Shown in pieces: positions 46,373 to 55,533 of a stretch of 64,000 nt of DNA. The stretch is taken from contig NZ_CM011002.1 of assembly GCF_000158095.2 (NCBI RefSeq), forward strand, positions 1,627,228-1,691,227, given 5' to 3'. The notes below the pieces were generated by a model that searched no databases, was not told where the DNA came from, and saw only the letters and a program-made list of their open reading frames with translations. This stretch comes from Roseibium alexandrii DFL-11 (GTDB lineage Bacteria > Pseudomonadota > Alphaproteobacteria > Rhizobiales > Stappiaceae). The position numbers and the translations under genes were made by a program. Each line of letters starts with the position of its first letter. The stretch's first letter is position 1.

Positions 46373-47053
46373 CTAATCGGTGCCTGTGACAGTTTCAAGA
46401 ACGCGGCCCGCCAGTGGCTTGCTGATCTTCACCCGGCCGGCAAGCGCTTCCCGGTCAATGGCATCCACAGCCCTCAAAGCGACCTCAAGCGATCGCTCCA
46501 TACGCACGACCAGATAGTCCACCACACCGATGTCAACGCCGATTTGCCGGTCTGCGAAGAGCTTCACCAGAACCCGCCGCAGCAGATCGTCATCCGGCTC
46601 AAGCACCTCGACCGGTGTTGCCGCACGCAGCCGCGATAAGAGATCGGGCAAGGATATCTTCCAGGACGCCGGCCAGGTGCGGCTGGTGATCAGAACCGTC
46701 TTGCCCGCCTGACGCGCCGCGTTCAGCAGATGAAACAGGGCCGTGTTGTTGACACCGCGATGCGCATCTTCAACGACACAGGCAGGCGCTGCGACAAGCG
46801 CGGAGACACCAGCCTCGGTCAAATCCCGCGCCTGGATAACTTCAGCACCGGTCTCATCACGAAAGGCCTCGACCAGATGCGTTTTGCCGGAGCCGACCGG
46901 ACCAGCAAGGATGATAACGGGCGACGGCCAATCCGGCCAGCGCTCCAGGAGCTCAAACGCAGCCTGATTGGATTTGCCCACAAGGTAGTCTTCGCGGCCA
47001 AGGGCAGCATCGTGCGGCAAATCCAGGGGCAACTGGCGCGGTGTTTCCGCCAT
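46373..47053 (-). CDS. hdaA: HdaA, regulatory inactivator of DnaA
   Basis: 226 aa. The N-terminus has the sliding-clamp-binding motif QLPLDL (residues 8-13). A AAA+ core related to DnaA domain III follows: Walker A GPVGSGKTH, Walker B-like ACVVEDAHRG, sensor 1 LITSRTWPASW, box VII LLSRLRAA. Bound to the clamp it stimulates ATP hydrolysis by DnaA and prevents re-initiation. It starts 10 bp after the AI-2E permease gene, so the two form an operon, the usual alphaproteobacterial arrangement. Confidence 0.92.
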   Translation of the reverse strand: MAETPRQLPLDLPHDAALGREDYLVGKSNQAAFELLERWPDWPSPVIILAGPVGSGKTHLVEAFRDETGAEVIQARDLTEAGVSALVAAPACVVEDAHRGVNNTALFHLLNAARQAGKTVLITSRTWPASWKISLPDLLSRLRAATPVEVLEPDDDLLRRVLVKLFADRQIGVDIGVVDYLVVRMERSLEVALRAVDAIDREALAGRVKISKPLAGRVLETVTGTD

Positions 47054-47063
47054 CTTAACTCGT

Positions 47064-48179
47064 CTACTCGTTGGCGCCCTCTTGGGAGGCGGTGTCCTCA
47101 GGCCCGATCTTACTCAATCGGCGGCTCCCGGTGTAAACCGGGCTCGCTAGGTACTGCTTCAGCGCAAAACGTGCAAGCACGCCAATCATGGCCGCTGCCG
47201 GAACTGCAATCAACATCCCCACAAATCCAAAGAGATATCCAAAGGCAAACAGGGCAAACATCAGCGTCACCGGGTGAAGGCCAGTGCTGTTTCCAACGAG
47301 TTTCGGCTGGAGGATGTTCCCTTCAAGAAACTGACCGACGGCAAAAACTGCACCGATGACCAGGATCATCGGCCATTCCGGCCAGAATTGCACGACCCCG
47401 ACCCCCATGGAGACAATGAAACCCAGTCCCGCACCGACAAACGGGATGAAGCTGACGAGGCCGGCCCCCATTCCGATCAAAAGACCGAAATTCAACCCGG
47501 CAACGGCAAGCGCGATGGCATAGAACGCGCCGAGCAAAAGACAGACGGACAGTTGGCCGCGGACAAATCCGGCAACGGCGCCATCCATCTCGCGGGCAAG
47601 CCCGCGGATTTCCTCAAGATGATCGCGCGGCAGCCAGCCGTCGATCTTTGCGATCATGTGATCCCAGTCGAGCAGAAGGTAGAATGCCACGACGGGCGTA
47701 ATGACGAAGAGAGACAGGATTGACAACAGCGCCTGACCGCCGCTCCAGACCGATTGCGCCAGTTTGCCGACAAACGCAGCGCCCTGCCCCACCATTTCGG
47801 CCATGCTGGCCTGAAGATCTGCAAGATTGATCCCGGCAGCTTCTGCAAGACGCTGGCCCATTTGATCGTTCACCAGGCCCTGAAGCTGGCGCACCAGCTC
47901 TGGAAAGCGTTCAAGAAACGATGCCAGCTGGTTTCCGAGCACCGGCAACAGCAAGATAAAAAACAGGATCAGCAGGAAAACAAACGCCAGCAGAATGGTG
48001 AACGTCGCCCAAAGACGGCCCATGCCCAGTTTTTCCAGCCGGTCGCACACAGGATCGAGCAGGTATGCAACGGCAGCGCCGGCCACGAACGGCAGCAAGA
48101 CGCCTGAAAACACATAGAGAAACGCGCAGAAAGCGAACAGGGAAATCAGCCAGAACTGGATCTGACGCCGCAATGTCAT
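47064..48179 (-). CDS. AI-2E family permease (PerM/YdiK type)
   Basis: 371 aa with about eight membrane segments and the family pattern: two N-terminal segments ([33 protein letters not shown]), a long loop with amphipathic helices, then [13 protein letters not shown] segments and the signature [23 protein letters not shown] (seen as [15 protein letters not shown]). Members move varied substrates or protons; AI-2 export is shown for few. Located upstream of hdaA in an operon and divergent from purM. Confidence 0.88.
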   Translation of the reverse strand: MTLRRQIQFWLISLFAFCAFLYVFSGVLLPFVAGAAVAYLLDPVCDRLEKLGMGRLWATFTILLAFVFLLILFFILLLPVLGNQLASFLERFPELVRQLQGLVNDQMGQRLAEAAGINLADLQASMAEMVGQGAAFVGKLAQSVWSGGQALLSILSLFVITPVVAFYLLLDWDHMIAKIDGWLPRDHLEEIRGLAREMDGAVAGFVRGQLSVCLLLGAFYAIALAVAGLNFGLLIGMGAGLVSFIPFVGAGLGFIVSMGVGVVQFWPEWPMILVIGAVFAVGQFLEGNILQPKLVGNSTGLHPVTLMFALFAFGYLFGFVGMLIAVPAAAMIGVLARFALKQYLASPVYTGSRRLSKIGPEDTASQEGANE

Positions 48180-48395
48180 GTGTCGGTTTCCTTGTTCCGA
48201 ATACGGTCTGCCGACTGCACGATATGCATCCCTGTGCCCGGCACTCTCTCGTTGTGTGCAGTTAGGATGCCAGGGGCTGGCAGGTCAAGAGCCCGCCATT
48301 TGCCGGTGACTTCACCCGCCCGGCTCTTGTTTTCTGAAGCCCCAGGCTGTAAGCGCAGCAGGCAAAGCCAACCGCAGCCAGCTTTGGAGCGCCTC

Positions 48396-49472
48396 ATGAG
48401 CCAATCGTCTTCTTCCGGTTCCAACGGTTTGACCTATGCCGATGCCGGGGTCGACATCGACGCTGGCAATGCGATGGTCGATCGGATCAAGCCGCTGGTC
48501 AAGGCGACATCCCGCCCCGGTGCAGACAGTGATATTGGCGGTTTTGGCGGTCTCTTCGACCTCAAAGGTGCCGGATTTACAGACCCGGTTCTGGTGGCGG
48601 CCAATGACGGCGTTGGCACCAAGCTGAAAATCGCGATTGAAACGGGCCAACACCGCACCGTCGGGATCGATCTTGTTGCCATGTGCGTCAATGATCTGAT
48701 TGTTCAGGGCGCTGAGCCTCTGTTTTTTCTCGACTATTTTGCAACCGGTGCGCTGGATGTCGACACGGCCACCGATGTGGTCGCCGGCATCGCTGATGGC
48801 TGCAAGATGGCCGGTGCTGCCCTGATTGGCGGTGAAACCGCCGAAATGCCAGGCATGTATGCCGCTGGCGACTATGACCTCGCAGGTTTTTCCGTCGGCG
48901 CTGTGGAGCGCGGCGAAATCCTGCCGCGCCAGGATGTGGCTGACGGCGATGTGCTCCTCGGCCTCGCGTCCTCCGGCGTCCATTCCAACGGCTATTCCAT
49001 GGTGCGCAAGATCGTTGAGCTCACCGGTCTTGAATGGTCAGCCGCGGCGCCCTTCGCAGAGGGCCTGACCCTTGGCGAGGCACTGATGGTCCCGACCAAG
49101 ATCTACGTCAAACCGCTGCTTGCCGCCTTGAAGGAAACCAGCGGTATCAAGGCGCTCGCTCACATCACCGGTGGGGGCCTGCCGGAGAACCTGCCGCGGG
49201 TCCTGCCAAAAGGGTCTTCTGCGCGCATTGACCTTGCCAAGATATCCGTTCCGCCGGTTTTCTCCTGGCTCGCCGAAAAGGGCGGAGTTGCAGAAGCTGA
49301 AATGCTGCGCACCTTCAACTGCGGCATCGGCATGGTTGTTGTGGTCGCAAGCGATGAAGCCACAGCGGTCTCGGCCGCGCTGGAAACAGCTGGTGAAACC
49401 GTTGTCAAAATCGGCCGGATTGAAACGGCCGGCAGCAGCCCTGTCTTGTTTGACGGCGCACTCAAGCTTTAA
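48396..49472 (+). CDS. purM: Phosphoribosylformylglycinamidine cyclo-ligase
   Basis: 358 aa from ATG 48396, with GGAG 8 bp upstream; an open extension back to 48180 is not expected to be translated. It starts with [22 protein letters not shown] and has [21 protein letters not shown] and [15 protein letters not shown], all diagnostic of AIR synthetase. It performs the fifth step of purine synthesis (FGAM to AIR with ATP). purN follows 51 bp downstream on the same strand. Confidence 0.95.
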   Translation: MSQSSSSGSNGLTYADAGVDIDAGNAMVDRIKPLVKATSRPGADSDIGGFGGLFDLKGAGFTDPVLVAANDGVGTKLKIAIETGQHRTVGIDLVAMCVNDLIVQGAEPLFFLDYFATGALDVDTATDVVAGIADGCKMAGAALIGGETAEMPGMYAAGDYDLAGFSVGAVERGEILPRQDVADGDVLLGLASSGVHSNGYSMVRKIVELTGLEWSAAAPFAEGLTLGEALMVPTKIYVKPLLAALKETSGIKALAHITGGGLPENLPRVLPKGSSARIDLAKISVPPVFSWLAEKGGVAEAEMLRTFNCGIGMVVVVASDEATAVSAALETAGETVVKIGRIETAGSSPVLFDGALKL

Positions 49473-49523
49473 TCCGCCAACATTGATCCGAAAGCCATTA
49501 TCTGAAACCGGGGGCCTGCCATC

Positions 49524-50174
49524 ATGAGCCGCAAAAAGACCGCCATCTTGATATCCGGCCGCGGCTCAAACATGGGCGCCTTGATTTCCGCGGCCATGGA
49601 TCCGGCTTTTCCGGCAGAGATCTCGCTGGTCATTTCCAACCGGCCCGACGCCAAGGGTCTTGAGCGGGCTAAGGAGTTCGGGATTGCCACAGCTGTCGTC
49701 GATCACACGGAATACGGCGGGGACAGGCAAGCCTTTGAGCGCTCCGTCGATGAGGTCCTCAAAGCAGCCAAAATAGACCTTGTTGCCCTTGCCGGCTTCA
49801 TGCGGATCCTCTCGCCGTACCTTGTCAACGCCTGGGCGGGCCGGATGATCAACATCCACCCGGCCCTACTGCCCTCGTTCAAGGGCCTGGCGACCCACGA
49901 GCGAGCGCTTGAAGAAGGCGTCAAACTGCACGGCGCGACGGTCCATTTTGTGTCTGCCGAAATGGATGACGGACCGATCATCACACAAGGCGCCGTCCCG
50001 GTTCTCGATCAGGACACGCCCGACAGCCTCGCGGCCCGGGTTTTAGACGTGGAACACAAGATCTATCCGAAAGCCCTGCAGCTTGTGGCGTCCGGAAAAG
50101 CCAAGATCAAGGGCGGCACCAAAGTCGCCACCGGCGATGCGGACGAGACCGTTGCACCGCTGATCTGGCCGTAA
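49524..50174 (+). CDS. purN: Phosphoribosylglycinamide formyltransferase
   Basis: 216 aa. ILISGRGSNMGAL is the phosphate-binding start. The catalytic triad is N110 and H112 in INIHPALLPSFKG and D148 in EMDDGPII, at the same relative spacing as N106/H108/D144 of E. coli. It adds the formyl group from 10-formyl-THF to GAR in the third step of purine synthesis. Probably co-transcribed with purM; no hairpin was seen between them. Confidence 0.95.
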   Translation: MSRKKTAILISGRGSNMGALISAAMDPAFPAEISLVISNRPDAKGLERAKEFGIATAVVDHTEYGGDRQAFERSVDEVLKAAKIDLVALAGFMRILSPYLVNAWAGRMINIHPALLPSFKGLATHERALEEGVKLHGATVHFVSAEMDDGPIITQGAVPVLDQDTPDSLAARVLDVEHKIYPKALQLVASGKAKIKGGTKVATGDADETVAPLIWP

Positions 50175-50178
50175 CCCC

Positions 50179-51066
50179 TCACCGCGTCCCGATTTGCTCC
50201 ATCGAAATTTTGCGGCCAAAAACCCGTTCGGCGTTCTTGTAGGCGAGTTTTTCGGCGATCTCGCGCGGGAATTGGGAGAGCCACAGGCGGTTCATGTCCA
50301 TGATCGCCGAATAGTTCTCCCACTGGCTGTTCACCCAGGTGTCGCTGCCAATCATCAAACGGTCCTGGAAATCGAGAATGATTTCCACCCACTCGGGGCT
50401 GAGCTTGTCGCCCGGCCCGGCAATCTCCCATTCCCTCAAAGAGGTGTCGGCGAGAAGTTCCGGAAACGCCTCCATCAGCGCGTAGACCTCTGATGCCGGT
50501 GTGGACAGGCCGGCATGCGCCCAGATGATCTTCACATCCGGGTCCAGCCCATAGAGCCAGCGGATCGGGTCCGCGCCGGAGTGAACGTGCAAGTAGATGT
50601 CCCGGTCCTTCGCCATCTTGATGATCTTGCGGAAGAGCGGCTCATCAGACGTGTCCAGGCGGTGGATGTGGAATTCACCAATGCCCTCGTGCGGATAAGT
50701 CTCAAGACGCGTCTCCAGGTAGGCGTCCATCCCCTCCGTCTTGGTCCAGTTGGAAGACCCGGCCGCGCCGTGATAGGGCCGAAGCTCCGGGACGATGCGA
50801 TTGGGGGCATATTCCCAAAGCATGATGGTGCCTTCATCCGGCGTGGACGACACCAGAGCCATGGCGACCCCGTTTTCGTCCATCAGTTCGATGATGGTTT
50901 CGACCGGGAACCTTTGCCATGCCGGTTCCTTGTAATGGACATGCGCATCGAACAGCGGAATATCCTTGATCGCTGCACCGATTGGCGGCCCATCGGGTCC
51001 GGCTGCATGCGCCGCTGAGAATGCGCCGAGCGCCAGAATGGCAGTGGCAGTCGATTTGAAACCCAA
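50179..51066 (-). CDS. Secreted amidohydrolase (amidohydrolase 2 family)
   Basis: 295 aa beginning at TTG 51066, supported by GGGAGG 7 bp upstream. The signal peptide ends in AHAAG. A TIM-barrel metal site is recognisable: HVH in LFDAHVHYKEP, His in LHVHSGADPIRWL, His in IIWAHAGLSTP and Asp in MIGSDTWVNSQW. Members hydrolyse or decarboxylate small molecules; an exported one is unusual and the substrate is unknown. It is convergent with purN (4 bp between stops) and divergent from the MocR regulator, which may or may not control it. Confidence 0.85.
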   Translation of the reverse strand: MGFKSTATAILALGAFSAAHAAGPDGPPIGAAIKDIPLFDAHVHYKEPAWQRFPVETIIELMDENGVAMALVSSTPDEGTIMLWEYAPNRIVPELRPYHGAAGSSNWTKTEGMDAYLETRLETYPHEGIGEFHIHRLDTSDEPLFRKIIKMAKDRDIYLHVHSGADPIRWLYGLDPDVKIIWAHAGLSTPASEVYALMEAFPELLADTSLREWEIAGPGDKLSPEWVEIILDFQDRLMIGSDTWVNSQWENYSAIMDMNRLWLSQFPREIAEKLAYKNAERVFGRKISMEQIGTR

Positions 51067-51205
51067 AACGTGTCCTCCCGGCGTTTCCTTTGTGGCCCTT
51101 GAGTATAGAGCCCTGACGAGATGCCGAAAGACGCACCGCGTTCGAAAAACATCTCTTCATGTTTCAACGGATTGCTGTGGGCTGACAAAAATGAATGACT
51201 GCGCT

Positions 51206-51227
51206 ATACAGTCAATATGCAGTCAAT
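51206..51227 (-). promoter_or_regulatory. Tandem direct-repeat operator of the MocR regulator
   Basis: On the minus strand ATTGACTGCAT-ATTGACTGTAT is a tandem repeat of two 11-mers differing at one base, 18 bp upstream of the MocR start codon. Direct repeats about one helical turn apart suit MocR dimers. The same ATTGACTGCA core recurs twice before the DUF983 gene at 52794. Confidence 0.7.
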
Positions 51228-51244
51228 TTGGGAAGTGATCGACA

Positions 51245-52639
51245 ATGACCGACTGGTGCCCTGACCTCAGCCGCAGCGCAGCGCCCCGCTATCTCGCGCT
51301 TGCCGACAGCATCGAGGAGGATATTGCATCGGGCGTCTTGAAAACCGGAGACCGGCTGCCTGCACAGCGGCGGCTGGCCGTTCAACTCGGGCTCGACTTC
51401 ACCACCGTCGCCCGGGGCTATAATGAAGCGCGCCGCAGAGGGGTGATTTCTTCGCTCGTGGGCAGCGGTACATTTGTCTCCGGAGACAAGAACACGGTCC
51501 CGATCGGTGCGCTGTCGCAAAACCCCATGCGTATGGCTGCTCCTGATTTTTCCATGAACCTGCCGCCTGAGCCGAGTGCCCCCGAGCTTCAGGCGAAGAT
51601 GCAGAAAAGCCTTAGCGCGCTCTCTGCCGATCTTCCTGCCCTGATGCGCTATCAGACATTTGAGAGCTCAGAGCAAGACGTGAAGGCCGCTGGTCTCTGG
51701 CTGCACCAGACTGGCTTGGCGCCAGACACTGACCGCATTCTGATCGCTCCGGGCGCCCAGGCAGCACTGGCTGCGATCCTTACGATTTTGACCCGCCCAG
51801 GCGATCATATCGCGTGCGAGAATATCACCTATCCAGGCATCAGATCGCTTGCTGCTCAAATGGGTCTGCAGCTTACTGGACTTGACATGGATGACGACGG
51901 GATCGTGCCGGATGCATTGGAAAAGGCGTGTAAAAAAGTTGATCTGAAAACGCTTTACCTCAATCCAACGATCCAAAACCCGACTACGTACACAATGCCG
52001 GAGGAGCGCCGCAGCGCTATCGCCAATATCGCGGCCCGGTATGGCTTACCGATCCTGGAAGATGATCCTTACAGCCCCTTGCTGCCCACCGCTCCACCGC
52101 CGCTGGCAGCACTCTGCCCCCGGAACACATGGTACATCGGCTCGTTATCTAAAACCATCGGCGCGGGGCTGCGCGTTGCCTACGTGCAAGCACCGTCCAA
52201 AAAAGCCGGCTGGCAGGTCTCCCGCGCGCTGCGCACCGGTCAGGTGATGCCCGCTCCGCTCACCGTTGCGCTTGCAACGCAGTGGATCCTGGAAGGAACA
52301 GCGGCCGAAATCTGCGCCGCTGTTGGTAAGGAAAGCGCGGAGCGGCAAACGCTCGCTGCGCACCATCTTCAGGACCTAGCGCATCGCACGGACCCTAACG
52401 GTTTTCATGTCTGGCTCACGGTCGATAATGGCTGGACCCGCTCAAGCTTTGCAAGCCAGCTGCGCGGCCTTGAGATCGGAGTGACGGAAAGCGACGCATT
52501 TACGGCGGCGGGCTCATCGGCAGAGGCTGTACGCCTGTGTCTGGGCGGCCCTGTCCCGCGCACCACTCTGAACACGGCACTGGAGACGATCGCGAGCCTG
52601 CTGGACAGCTCTCCGGAACAGGCATCTGCCTATTTCTGA
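51245..52639 (+). CDS. MocR-type regulator (GntR DNA-binding domain fused to aminotransferase fold)
   Basis: 464 aa. Residues 13-80 are a GntR winged helix (YLALADSIEEDIASGVLKTG, LPAQRRLAVQLGLDFTTVARGY, GSGTFVSG). From about 110 the fold-type I aminotransferase domain follows, with PLP Asp in LEDDPYSPLL and the Schiff-base Lys303 in YIGSLSKTIGAGLRV. Such proteins sense PLP or an amino compound and often control divergent or nearby genes. Its probable operator stands before its own gene and before the DUF983 gene downstream. Confidence 0.9.
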   Translation: MTDWCPDLSRSAAPRYLALADSIEEDIASGVLKTGDRLPAQRRLAVQLGLDFTTVARGYNEARRRGVISSLVGSGTFVSGDKNTVPIGALSQNPMRMAAPDFSMNLPPEPSAPELQAKMQKSLSALSADLPALMRYQTFESSEQDVKAAGLWLHQTGLAPDTDRILIAPGAQAALAAILTILTRPGDHIACENITYPGIRSLAAQMGLQLTGLDMDDDGIVPDALEKACKKVDLKTLYLNPTIQNPTTYTMPEERRSAIANIAARYGLPILEDDPYSPLLPTAPPPLAALCPRNTWYIGSLSKTIGAGLRVAYVQAPSKKAGWQVSRALRTGQVMPAPLTVALATQWILEGTAAEICAAVGKESAERQTLAAHHLQDLAHRTDPNGFHVWLTVDNGWTRSSFASQLRGLEIGVTESDAFTAAGSSAEAVRLCLGGPVPRTTLNTALETIASLLDSSPEQASAYF

Positions 52640-52709
52640 TCTGCAGCGCTTGCGGCAGAACCAAAATGCCGCACCGACCCTGCTTGCGAAACAGGTTCAA
52701 TTTTGAGAT

Positions 52710-52753
52710 ATTGACTGCAGACAAAATGACATCAATTATCAAATTGACTGCAT
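52710..52753 (+). promoter_or_regulatory. Pair of MocR-like operator half-sites upstream of the DUF983 gene
   Basis: ATTGACTGCAG (52710-52720) and ATTGACTGCAT (52743-52753) begin 33 bp apart, about three helical turns, and match the repeats at the MocR promoter. TTGACT of the first copy could also be a -35 element with AATTAT 17 bp downstream, so bound regulator would sit on the promoter. The second copy ends 40 bp before the DUF983 start. Confidence 0.65.
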
Positions 52754-52793
52754 ATAACGGCCAGGGAAAGACCTGACCGGAAAGGCTTCCGAC

Positions 52794-53220
52794 ATGAGCA
52801 CACAGCATCAATGGCCCAAACTGCCCCCGGTTCAAACCGGCATTCGTGGCCGCTGTCCCCGGTGCGGTGAAGGAAAGATTTTTGACGGCTTCCTAACCAT
52901 GGCCAAGGGCTGCAAGGTTTGCGGGCTAGATTACAGCTTTGCAGACCCGGCAGACGGCCCGGCTTTATTCGTGATCTGCTTTGGCTGTATTCCGGCAGTG
53001 GCGTTCGGCATCTGGCTGGAAATCGCGTTCACCGCGCCATACTGGGTGCATTTGATCACCACCCTGCCGTTGATCCTATTGACCTGCATTCACGATGCTG
53101 CGCCCACTGAAAGGCTGGCTGATCGCAAGCCAGTATTTCTACAAGGCCCAGGAAGGCCGGTTGGTAACGGCCGACGACGCCGAACCGGACACCAATTCGA
53201 CGAGTAACGCAACGAGCTAA
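52794..53220 (+). pseudogene. DUF983 membrane protein gene with a frameshift
   Basis: The N-terminal part is a normal DUF983 protein: GIRGRCPRCGEGKIFDGFLT, KGCKVCGLDYSFADPADGPA and two membrane segments, with two CxxC motifs for a zinc ribbon. After LPLILLTCI the frame runs into residues unlike the family (HDAAPTERLADRK) and stops at 53207. In the +1 frame, from 53095, comes MLRPLKGWLIASQYFYKAQEGRL, the proper family C-terminus, ending at TAA 53218-53220. A one-base indel near 53090-53095 therefore splits the gene, unless it is a sequence error. The family's function is unknown. It lies under the probable MocR operator. Confidence 0.82.
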
Positions 53221-53363
53221 ACAGACCTGCAGCAGCGCTGAGTTTCCCGCATTCAATGTCGGTGATGCAGCGCGGCGGAATAATGTTTTTTTACAATTCA
53301 ACACGATCGGTAATGCCGTTTCGAGACCCTTCCACAGGCATCGAACCGGCTGCACCGCCCATC

Positions 53364-53404
53364 CGGCCCCGCCCCACCCCTCAATCCCGAGGGAGGGGGC
53401 CGGA
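53364..53404. other. GC-rich hairpin in the space after the DUF983 gene
   Basis: CCGGCCCC and GGGGCCGG form a perfect 8-bp stem with further partial pairing of GCCCC/GGGAG inside. No T run follows on either strand, so it is not a typical terminator. It separates the convergent DUF983 and HlyD genes. Confidence 0.4.
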
Positions 53405-53427
53405 CGGGATTTCAGGGTGTCTAATCC

Positions 53428-54630
53428 CTAATGTCCGCCGCCGGCCAGTCCGACACCGGTGACCAAAGCGATCCAGACTTTGATCCGCAGTCCCCAGGCC
53501 TTGATGATACCGAGCCCGCTCAATACGTGACCGCCAAGACCATGACCAAAATTGCGATCATAGGTCTGCACAATACATCCACTTCCATTGACCAGAAGTT
53601 GCTCGTGTTCCGGGTGAACCATTTCAAGAAGCACCGTGACTTCGCCTCTTACCGAAAACTGGGAAGGCTCCAGCAAACGGCCGGTCGCCGTTATCTGGCC
53701 TGCTGCGATCTCCGGCTGAATCCCTGCAATTCGCGCAGGAAGAACGGAATCGACCATCGCAACATTGAAGTTTGTGTCACACGCTACCTCTGCCGGCATG
53801 CCGACATAAAGAACCGACCGGGCCACCTGAGAAAAGCCAGCAAGGACCCGCCTTGGGTGTTCCGGATCCCGGTCCGGTATGATGATCATGGCCGGGTTGG
53901 TCGCGATCTGGGACGCGCGGGCTCCCACATGCAAGGTCAATTGATCGATCATTCCGTCCACCTGAGACCGGACCACAGTCTTCTCAAGTTCCACTTGCGC
54001 CTGTTTTAGCGCCGCCTCGGCACTGGCCCTTTGGGCCGGGATAACCTCTTCAAGCTGCAGGTTTGCCTCATCAAGCATCGCCTGAGCCTGGGAGACCTTG
54101 GCCTGGCCCGCATCCCTGTCGGCAACGGCCGCTTCATAACGGGTCGCCGTATAAGCAGCGGACTGGCGGACCCGCAGCTCCTCCTGGTCTTCAAAAACCT
54201 CGACGGCTTGCTGCAACACCGCCTCTTCGCGATCCAGAGAAGCCTGCGCCGACCGAACCTGCGCTTGCGCAAGAGCAAAAGCCTTGTCGATTTCGGCCAA
54301 CTTCAGCTCGGCAGTCCGAACCGCAGCCTGTTCGGTCTCATCACTGACCCTAAAGAGGACCTGACCGGGTTCTACCTTGGTGCCGTTGTCGACCTCGATC
54401 TGTGTCACGGTGCCGCCATTCTCGCTGACGACCGGGACAATGCGAAACGGAACAAACCCTGTGTAAGACTTCGGATAATAATAGAAGACGGTGAAGAACA
54501 CCGCGAAAGCCAATGCCAGCCAGGCAAAGAGCGCAATGTGAACATTGTAGAGTGTGATCGGAATGCCGCGCCAGCGCAGGTAAAGGATCCGCAGGACGAA
54601 CGGGATTGAGGTAACGGTCAACTCAATCAT
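53428..54630 (-). CDS. HlyD-family membrane fusion protein (YibH/EmrA-like)
   Basis: 400 aa. One membrane segment at about 28-52 (NVHIALFAWLALAFAVFFTV) is followed by a lipoyl-like half motif (VSENGGTVTQIEVDNGTKVEPGQVLFRV), a long coiled coil (about 100-215), the second half motif and a beta barrel. At the C-terminus there is an extra Gly-rich hydrophobic stretch. The partner encoded upstream is a membrane protein, overlapping by 8 bp; no ABC or MFS transporter is linked. This resembles the E. coli yibH/yibI and yiaV/yiaW pairs, whose function is poorly known. Confidence 0.85.
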   Translation of the reverse strand: MIELTVTSIPFVLRILYLRWRGIPITLYNVHIALFAWLALAFAVFFTVFYYYPKSYTGFVPFRIVPVVSENGGTVTQIEVDNGTKVEPGQVLFRVSDETEQAAVRTAELKLAEIDKAFALAQAQVRSAQASLDREEAVLQQAVEVFEDQEELRVRQSAAYTATRYEAAVADRDAGQAKVSQAQAMLDEANLQLEEVIPAQRASAEAALKQAQVELEKTVVRSQVDGMIDQLTLHVGARASQIATNPAMIIIPDRDPEHPRRVLAGFSQVARSVLYVGMPAEVACDTNFNVAMVDSVLPARIAGIQPEIAAGQITATGRLLEPSQFSVRGEVTVLLEMVHPEHEQLLVNGSGCIVQTYDRNFGHGLGGHVLSGLGIIKAWGLRIKVWIALVTGVGLAGGGH

Positions 54631-55243
54631 TGCCGGTTCCTCCTTTGGACTTGTCTGAAGGTGTTACTGGTGATGGGGGCGGCGTATCTGGCCGTTCAGG
54701 TGCAAGATCATGAGCCTCTGCTATCACCGTTTGGCCGGAGGCTTGTTTGGGCGCGGTTCGGACCCGTTTTCCGTCCCGGTCGTGCTCACCAAGATGCTCA
54801 TGCTGCAGCTCTTCGAGCATGATTCCCTCAAGCTCCCCCTTCAGCGTGTGTTCTTTCATTGGCTCAAACCAAAGCATCAGATCGCGTGCGAGAGCCGTCG
54901 CAATCAAAGAAAGCGGCAGGAGAATGCTGAAATGGCTCAAGGGCGGAAAAATCTCGTACGCAAAGGCAATCATCAAGAGGGTCGGAATTGTGGTCTGAAG
55001 AGGGGTTCCTTCATTGTGTTTCTCAGCGAACCGATCGAACCGCGCGTACATGTGGAAGACAGCAAACAACAAGAGAAACAGGAGCACGAGTGCAGAAAAC
55101 GCAGTTGTGTCCGTTTCGCCGGGACTTGACCACCATGGGACTGTTTGTTCTCCGACATCGGTCGATGATGCCCTGGCCGGAATTGAAAGAAGTGCAGTAA
55201 AAAGCAGCAAAAGAGTCCTGCAAATCAGTTGGCTTGGTTTCAT
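54623..55243 (-). CDS. Small membrane protein paired with an HlyD-type protein
   Basis: 206 aa from ATG 55243 (GGAG 9 bp upstream). A signal peptide-like segment ends about ARASS, then two or three membrane segments (FSALVLLFLLLFAVFHMYARF; TIPTLLMIAFAYEIFPPL; ILLPLSLIATALARDLML, each in part) and a charged, Pro-rich cytoplasmic tail. It may correspond to the DUF3302-type partner of YiaV/YibH proteins, but this is by position and topology only. Translation is coupled to the HlyD gene. Confidence 0.7.
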   Translation of the reverse strand: MKPSQLICRTLLLLFTALLSIPARASSTDVGEQTVPWWSSPGETDTTAFSALVLLFLLLFAVFHMYARFDRFAEKHNEGTPLQTTIPTLLMIAFAYEIFPPLSHFSILLPLSLIATALARDLMLWFEPMKEHTLKGELEGIMLEELQHEHLGEHDRDGKRVRTAPKQASGQTVIAEAHDLAPERPDTPPPSPVTPSDKSKGGTGND

Positions 55244-55533
55244 ATATTGCCACTCCAATCAGATAAAAACTTTCAGTATGAAATCGGCGAACCGCGTCCT
55301 TTAGGCCTTTCTAGACAAAAACTCTAACAGTTTGAAAATCAAGATCGGATTCTAGGCTTAACAAACCGCTCACCACTCTTTTGAGGGCTCTCCTGCCCAA
55401 TTCTGAACGACGAGACCCAACGGGTACGTTCGCGATTTACAGAAAAGCACTAGCGTGAAATACAGCAAACGCATGACTCTCTGCTACTTGAAGTTATATT
55501 AAGTCCGCAGCTCGCCTCTTTATGGAGACAACT

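Noticed and set aside
53310..53370. tRNA-like sequence (TTCGAGACCC, GCATCGAACCGG)
   Set aside because: No acceptor, D or anticodon stems can be drawn around it and no CCA end is present.
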